Positions 60,830 through 64,000 of a stretch of 64,000 nucleotides of DNA are shown here, in pieces. The DNA is from Intestinimonas massiliensis (ex Afouda et al. 2020). GTDB taxonomy: Bacteria; Bacillota; Clostridia; Oscillospirales; Oscillospiraceae. Numbering within the stretch: position 1 is the first letter of the stretch; the number at the start of each line of letters is the position of its first letter. The notes below the pieces were generated by a model. It was not told where the DNA came from. It did no database searches and saw nothing but the letters and a program-made list of their open reading frames with translations. The stretch is from contig NZ_LN869529.1 of NCBI RefSeq assembly GCF_001244995.1, positions 1-64,000 of the forward strand, written 5' to 3'. The translations under genes were made by a program, and so were the position numbers.

Positions 60830-61617
60830 AGCAGCGCACCTCCCAGCAGCAGGTGATAGCCCGCCATGACCAGGCCCACGCCTGCGGCGATGCAGAAGGT
60901 GACCAGCAGAGCGTCCAGCATCCGGACCGCGCCGGCGATGTAATCCTGGTCGGCGATGTCCCGGATGGCGCTGGTGAAGGCCACGCCGGGAATGAGGGGG
61001 ATGATGGCCCCGATGGTGATGATGTCCAGCCGTTCCCCCACCCCCGCCAGATAGACCAGCAGGGAGAAGAGGGTGACCAGAGCGCTGCCGCTGATGTTGG
61101 CGGCGATCTTGGACAGGCGGCCCCGCACCAGATAGAGCAGGTAGAGGTAGAGCAGCAGACCTGCCCCGCAAGAGACCAGGCAGTCGGCGGGGCCGCCCCC
61201 GAAGAGAAGGCAAAAGCAGCCGCTGCCCACGCCGGAGGCCAGAGTCTGGACCCACCGGGGGCGGCCGGGCAGGTCCCGGATGGCCAGCAGGCGCTGATAA
61301 GCCTGCCGGGGCGTACAGCGGCCCTGCTCGATCTCCCGGGAGAGCTGGTTGACGGCGGCCACCCGGTCCAGGCGGGCCCCGCTGAGGGGGATGTGCCGGA
61401 CCCGGGCGAAGGCCCGTTCCGTCTCGTTCCCCGCCGTGAGGAAGATGCCGCTGCTGAGGACGAAGGCGTCGGCGGACGCCACGCCGTAGGCCCGGCAGAT
61501 ACGGTCGATGGTCTCCTCCACCCGGAAGATCTCCGCCCCGCTGGCCAGAAGGATCTCTCCGGCCAGGGCGGCGATGTCGGGCGCCGAGGCCCGCTGCTCC
61601 TGTTCCAATCGGTTCAC
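60826..61617 (-). CDS. Threonine/serine exporter family, ThrE N-terminal half (DUF1212)
   Basis: 263 aa. N-terminal cytoplasmic domain with ILLASGAEIFRVEETIDRICRAYGV ... DAFVLSSGIFLTA and RLDRVAAVNQLSREIEQG, then five hydrophobic segments including GAIIPLIPGVAFTSAIRDIADQDYIAGAVRMLDALLVTFCIAAGVG. Split ThrE systems with this pairing are widespread. Overlaps the downstream half by four bases. Confidence 0.9.
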   Translation of the reverse strand: MNRLEQEQRASAPDIAALAGEILLASGAEIFRVEETIDRICRAYGVASADAFVLSSGIFLTAGNETERAFARVRHIPLSGARLDRVAAVNQLSREIEQGRCTPRQAYQRLLAIRDLPGRPRWVQTLASGVGSGCFCLLFGGGPADCLVSCGAGLLLYLYLLYLVRGRLSKIAANISGSALVTLFSLLVYLAGVGERLDIITIGAIIPLIPGVAFTSAIRDIADQDYIAGAVRMLDALLVTFCIAAGVGLVMAGYHLLLGGALL

Positions 61618-61703
61618 CCCGCAAAACGTTTCCCTTCACTCCAGCATCATACACCAGAACGCCTCCGGCGGCAAGAGGGGAAAAACCGGGGAGGGGAGCG
61701 GAT

Positions 61704-63560
61704 TCAGGCGACGGTGGCCACCAGGATGCGGATGCGCCCGCCCCCGGGACAGCCCAGCTCGTCGTACCAGCCCCTCAGGGAGTAGTCCTCGGCGTTGATG
61801 GCGGACAGGGTGGTGGCATAGCAGCCGCTGGAGCCCTGAAGCAGCACCTGGACGTTCTCATCCAGCAGGTATTTCTGATTCCCGGCCATGGCGTACCGGT
61901 CGGAAAGCTGGGTCAGGGCGACCTTTTGGAGCTGTCGGATGGTTTTGAGGCTGCCGTCGTCGTAGAGGAGCACCGCGCCGCCGGTGGAGACGCTGTAGGC
62001 GGTGGAGCCGCTGATGGTTCCGGCCGTCCCGCTGCGCAGGTACTGATAGGTGCCGGAGACGCTCATGCCCTCGGATGTGCTGTTGGCAGAGGTCAGATAG
62101 ACGTAGTCCAGCGTGTCGCCGGTGGCCTCGTCCAGAATGAGCCGGTCGATGCAGCCGGAGGAATCCAGGGTGTAGTAGCGTACATGTTCGGACGGGAGCT
62201 TGACCCCAACCAGACGGGAGGGGTAGATGCGGGCATAGCCGCCGCTGCTGTCGGTGTCCAGGATCTCCACGCCGGCGGCGAAGGGGTAGCCGGCGAAGTG
62301 GGCGCCGTCGCTGCTGACCGTGCCCGACAGGCTCTTGGTGGACAGGTACTTTACCACGGTGCCGGAGCGGCTGACCCCGGCGCTCACCAGCCGCCCGGCG
62401 GTGAGCTGGCTGCCGCTGTGATAGAAGGTGCGGACCGTGCCGTCGGAGCAGGCCACCTGGGTGACGATCTGCACGGAGGTGGTGTCGGAGAGGGAGGTGG
62501 ACGAGGAGGAGGCGGTCTTTTCGCTGGAGACCACCACGCCGTAATAGACGCTGTCGCTGGCCTGGGCGGTGATCACGTCCACCACCTCGCCGTTCATGCC
62601 CAGCAGGAGGGTGACGGTGTCGCCGTCGGCAAAGCCGCCCTGGCTGGAGAGCTTGTAGGCGGCGGAGGTGCCAATGTCGTAGGAGACGCCCGCCACCGTG
62701 ACGGAGGAGGGGGCGGCCCGGTTGGGAGAGACGGCGGTGAGGGTGCCAGTGACCCGGCTGCTGTAGAGCCAGACGGTGCGCAGGTTGGCGTTATAGTAGT
62801 ATACGTCGTACTGCTTCACCGCCGACAGGTCGGAGGCGGAGCCGTTGCGGTAGACGGCGACGTTGTCGGTGCAGAAGGGGAGCTCCAGGGAGCCGGAGGA
62901 GGCCACATAGGGGCCCTTGGTGTCGGCGGCGACCAGGGCGGAGTAATCCACTTCGCCGTTGGTGATGGTGTAGCCCAGGGTGGCGCCGTAGACCGAGCCG
63001 GAGCTGGTCTGGGTGGTGAGCAGGTTATAGAAGAGGGTCACGCAGTCCTGCCGGGTGAGGACCTGACCCTGCACGGCGGCCAGGTCGTCCAGCAGGCCGA
63101 TGGCGCTGGATTTGGAGAGCTGCGCGGTGGGAAAGCTCCCGGCCAGGCTGCCCGAATCATAGCCCAGCAGCCGCAGGAGGGCGGTGCAGCCCTCCTCCAG
63201 GGTGATGGAGCTGTCCGGGCGAAAGGTGCCGTCCACATAGCCGTTAAACCAGCCCTGCTCCACGCCCAGCCTGATGTACTCGCCGGCCCAGTGGCTGCTC
63301 TTCACGTCCTTGAAAAGGGAGGAGCCGTAGCCGCTGCCCACGGTATCCTGGTAGGCGGAGGCCGCCGTCATCATCTTGACAAATTCTGCCCGGGTCACCG
63401 GGGAGGAGAGGTTCATGTTCCCGTTTTCATCTCCCACCATAATGCCCAGAACCTTCACGGTCTCCAGAGCGGTATCCGTGCTCTGGGCGGCCAGGGCCCC
63501 GGTCCCCAGAGGGAGGACCAGACACAGGGCGGCGCACAGGGCGATCAAGCGATTTTTCAT
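61704..63560 (-). CDS. Secreted protein with S-layer homology domains
   Basis: 618 aa from ATG 63,560. Signal peptide (1-25, LIALCAALCLVLPLGTGALAA), three SLH repeats (about 30-200: SSPVTRAEFVKMMTAAS, FKDVKSSHWAGEYIRLGVEQGWFNGYVDGTFRPDSSITLEEGCTALLRLLGY, VLTRQDCVTLFYNLL), then about 400 residues of Ser/Thr/Gly/Tyr-rich beta sequence without recognised domains. SLH repeats anchor it to secondary wall polymers. The frame continues upstream into the ABC permease gene but that part is not coding. Confidence 0.88.
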   Translation of the reverse strand: MKNRLIALCAALCLVLPLGTGALAAQSTDTALETVKVLGIMVGDENGNMNLSSPVTRAEFVKMMTAASAYQDTVGSGYGSSLFKDVKSSHWAGEYIRLGVEQGWFNGYVDGTFRPDSSITLEEGCTALLRLLGYDSGSLAGSFPTAQLSKSSAIGLLDDLAAVQGQVLTRQDCVTLFYNLLTTQTSSGSVYGATLGYTITNGEVDYSALVAADTKGPYVASSGSLELPFCTDNVAVYRNGSASDLSAVKQYDVYYYNANLRTVWLYSSRVTGTLTAVSPNRAAPSSVTVAGVSYDIGTSAAYKLSSQGGFADGDTVTLLLGMNGEVVDVITAQASDSVYYGVVVSSEKTASSSSTSLSDTTSVQIVTQVACSDGTVRTFYHSGSQLTAGRLVSAGVSRSGTVVKYLSTKSLSGTVSSDGAHFAGYPFAAGVEILDTDSSGGYARIYPSRLVGVKLPSEHVRYYTLDSSGCIDRLILDEATGDTLDYVYLTSANSTSEGMSVSGTYQYLRSGTAGTISGSTAYSVSTGGAVLLYDDGSLKTIRQLQKVALTQLSDRYAMAGNQKYLLDENVQVLLQGSSGCYATTLSAINAEDYSLRGWYDELGCPGGGRIRILVATVA

Positions 63561-63576
63561 TCTTCGTTCACTCCTA

Positions 63577-64000
63577 TCAGTCGTAGTGCAGCGCGTCGAT
63601 GGGGTTGAGGGCGGCGGCCTTTTTGGCGGGCAGGTAGCCGAAGAGAATGCCGATGCCCACCGAGATGCCGAAAGCCAGCGCCACCGCGCCCGCACTGGGC
63701 GAGACGGTGAGGGTGGCCTCCATCAGGCTGGTGACCACGCGGGTGGCCGCCGCCGATAGGCCGTAGCCGATGAGAATGCCGATGATGCCGCCCAGCGCGC
63801 TGGTACAGGCCGCCTCGATCACGAACTGCTGCATGATATACCGTTCCTTGGCGCCGAGGGATTTGCGGATGCCAATCTCCCGGGTGCGCTCGGTGACGGA
63901 GACCAGCATGATGTTCATAATGCCGATGCCACCCACCACCAGAGAAATGGCGGCAATGCCCGCCAGGACCAGCACCAGCAGGTTAATCATGCTGGTCATG
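63577..64000 (-). CDS. ABC transporter permease, MacB/FtsX type, 5' part outside window
   Basis: Carboxy-terminal 140 residues: MINLLVLVLAGIAAISLVVGGIGIMNIMLVSVTERTREIGIRKSLGAKERYIMQQFVIEAACTSALGGIIGILIGYGLS and ...GILFGYLPAKKAAALNPIDALHYD, the diagnostic FtsX-like end of MacB-type permeases that mechanically drive export with a HlyD-like partner. The gene ends 17 bp before the SLH gene and continues past the right edge. Confidence 0.92.
   Translation of the reverse strand, partial: MTSMINLLVLVLAGIAAISLVVGGIGIMNIMLVSVTERTREIGIRKSLGAKERYIMQQFVIEAACTSALGGIIGILIGYGLSAAATRVVTSLMEATLTVSPSAGAVALAFGISVGIGILFGYLPAKKAAALNPIDALHYD

Overview
The window looks like the chromosome of a GC-rich, obligately anaerobic Clostridia of the Oscillospiraceae / Flavonifractor-Lawsonibacter type. 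This is inferred from gene content: an Rnf ferredoxin:NAD+ complex, a formyl-THF synthetase / cyclohydrolase / FolD folate module, a butyryl-CoA-type acyl-CoA dehydrogenase, rubrerythrin, a T-box-controlled branched-chain amino acid operon and S-layer-homology proteins. No tRNA, rRNA or CRISPR array was seen.

Layout. 1-3.3 kb (minus): envelope-stress-type cluster XpaC / TelA / LemA / TPM protein. 3.3-6.3 kb (plus): threonine ammonia-lyase behind a strong promoter and palindromic operator, then ribulose-5-phosphate epimerase and RecR. 6.5-11.1 kb: a small RHH protein, asparaginase plus flavodoxin-fold oxidoreductase, and a PadR regulator with two DUF2812 membrane proteins. 11.2-14.8 kb: ilvD divergent from an FCD-GntR regulator with two consensus operators between them.

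14,985-31,370 is a 16.4-kb mobilizable element (IME) inserted in an XRE-type regulator gene, whose two halves still flank it. Its backbone is a TnpX/TndX-like large serine recombinase, a TnpW-like protein, a MobA/MobL relaxase (whose expected ATG reads ATA), DUF3847, a primase-helicase fusion, an excisionase-like HTH protein and a DUF6076 protein. Its cargo is an apparently complete Mg2+ uptake operon: two MgtA-type P-ATPases, MgtC, a receiver-less OmpR-type regulator and three small membrane proteins. A 34-codon upstream ORF before the second mgtA starts Met-Asp-Ser-Asp-Ser-Ser-Pro-Arg-Arg, like enterobacterial MgtL leader peptides, and its last codons form the Shine-Dalgarno of mgtA. This mobile, leader-peptide-controlled Mg2+ island is the most interesting system in the window.

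32.1-38 kb (minus): T-box - ilvB - ilvN - ilvB - ilvN - ilvC, with two different acetolactate synthase pairs in one transcript. 38.2-43.5 kb (plus): rnfCDGEAB. 43.6-47.2 kb (minus): phospholipase-D protein, AsnA, and a GH25 lysozyme with two nearly identical LysM repeats. 47.3-49.2 kb (plus): NADP-isocitrate dehydrogenase and rubrerythrin. 49.25-50.05 kb: a small low-GC islet with an acetyltransferase and palindromic repeats, one sharing a hairpin motif with the IME. 50.1-54.4 kb (minus): MATE exporter, cytidylate-kinase-like protein and a secreted 5'-nucleotidase. 54.5-55.9 kb: acyl-CoA dehydrogenase. 56-59.2 kb (minus): fhs-fchA-folD; FolD lacks the cyclohydrolase residues, so FchA probably supplies that step. 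The window ends with a nucleotidyltransferase, a split ThrE-type exporter, an SLH-domain protein and a truncated ABC permease.
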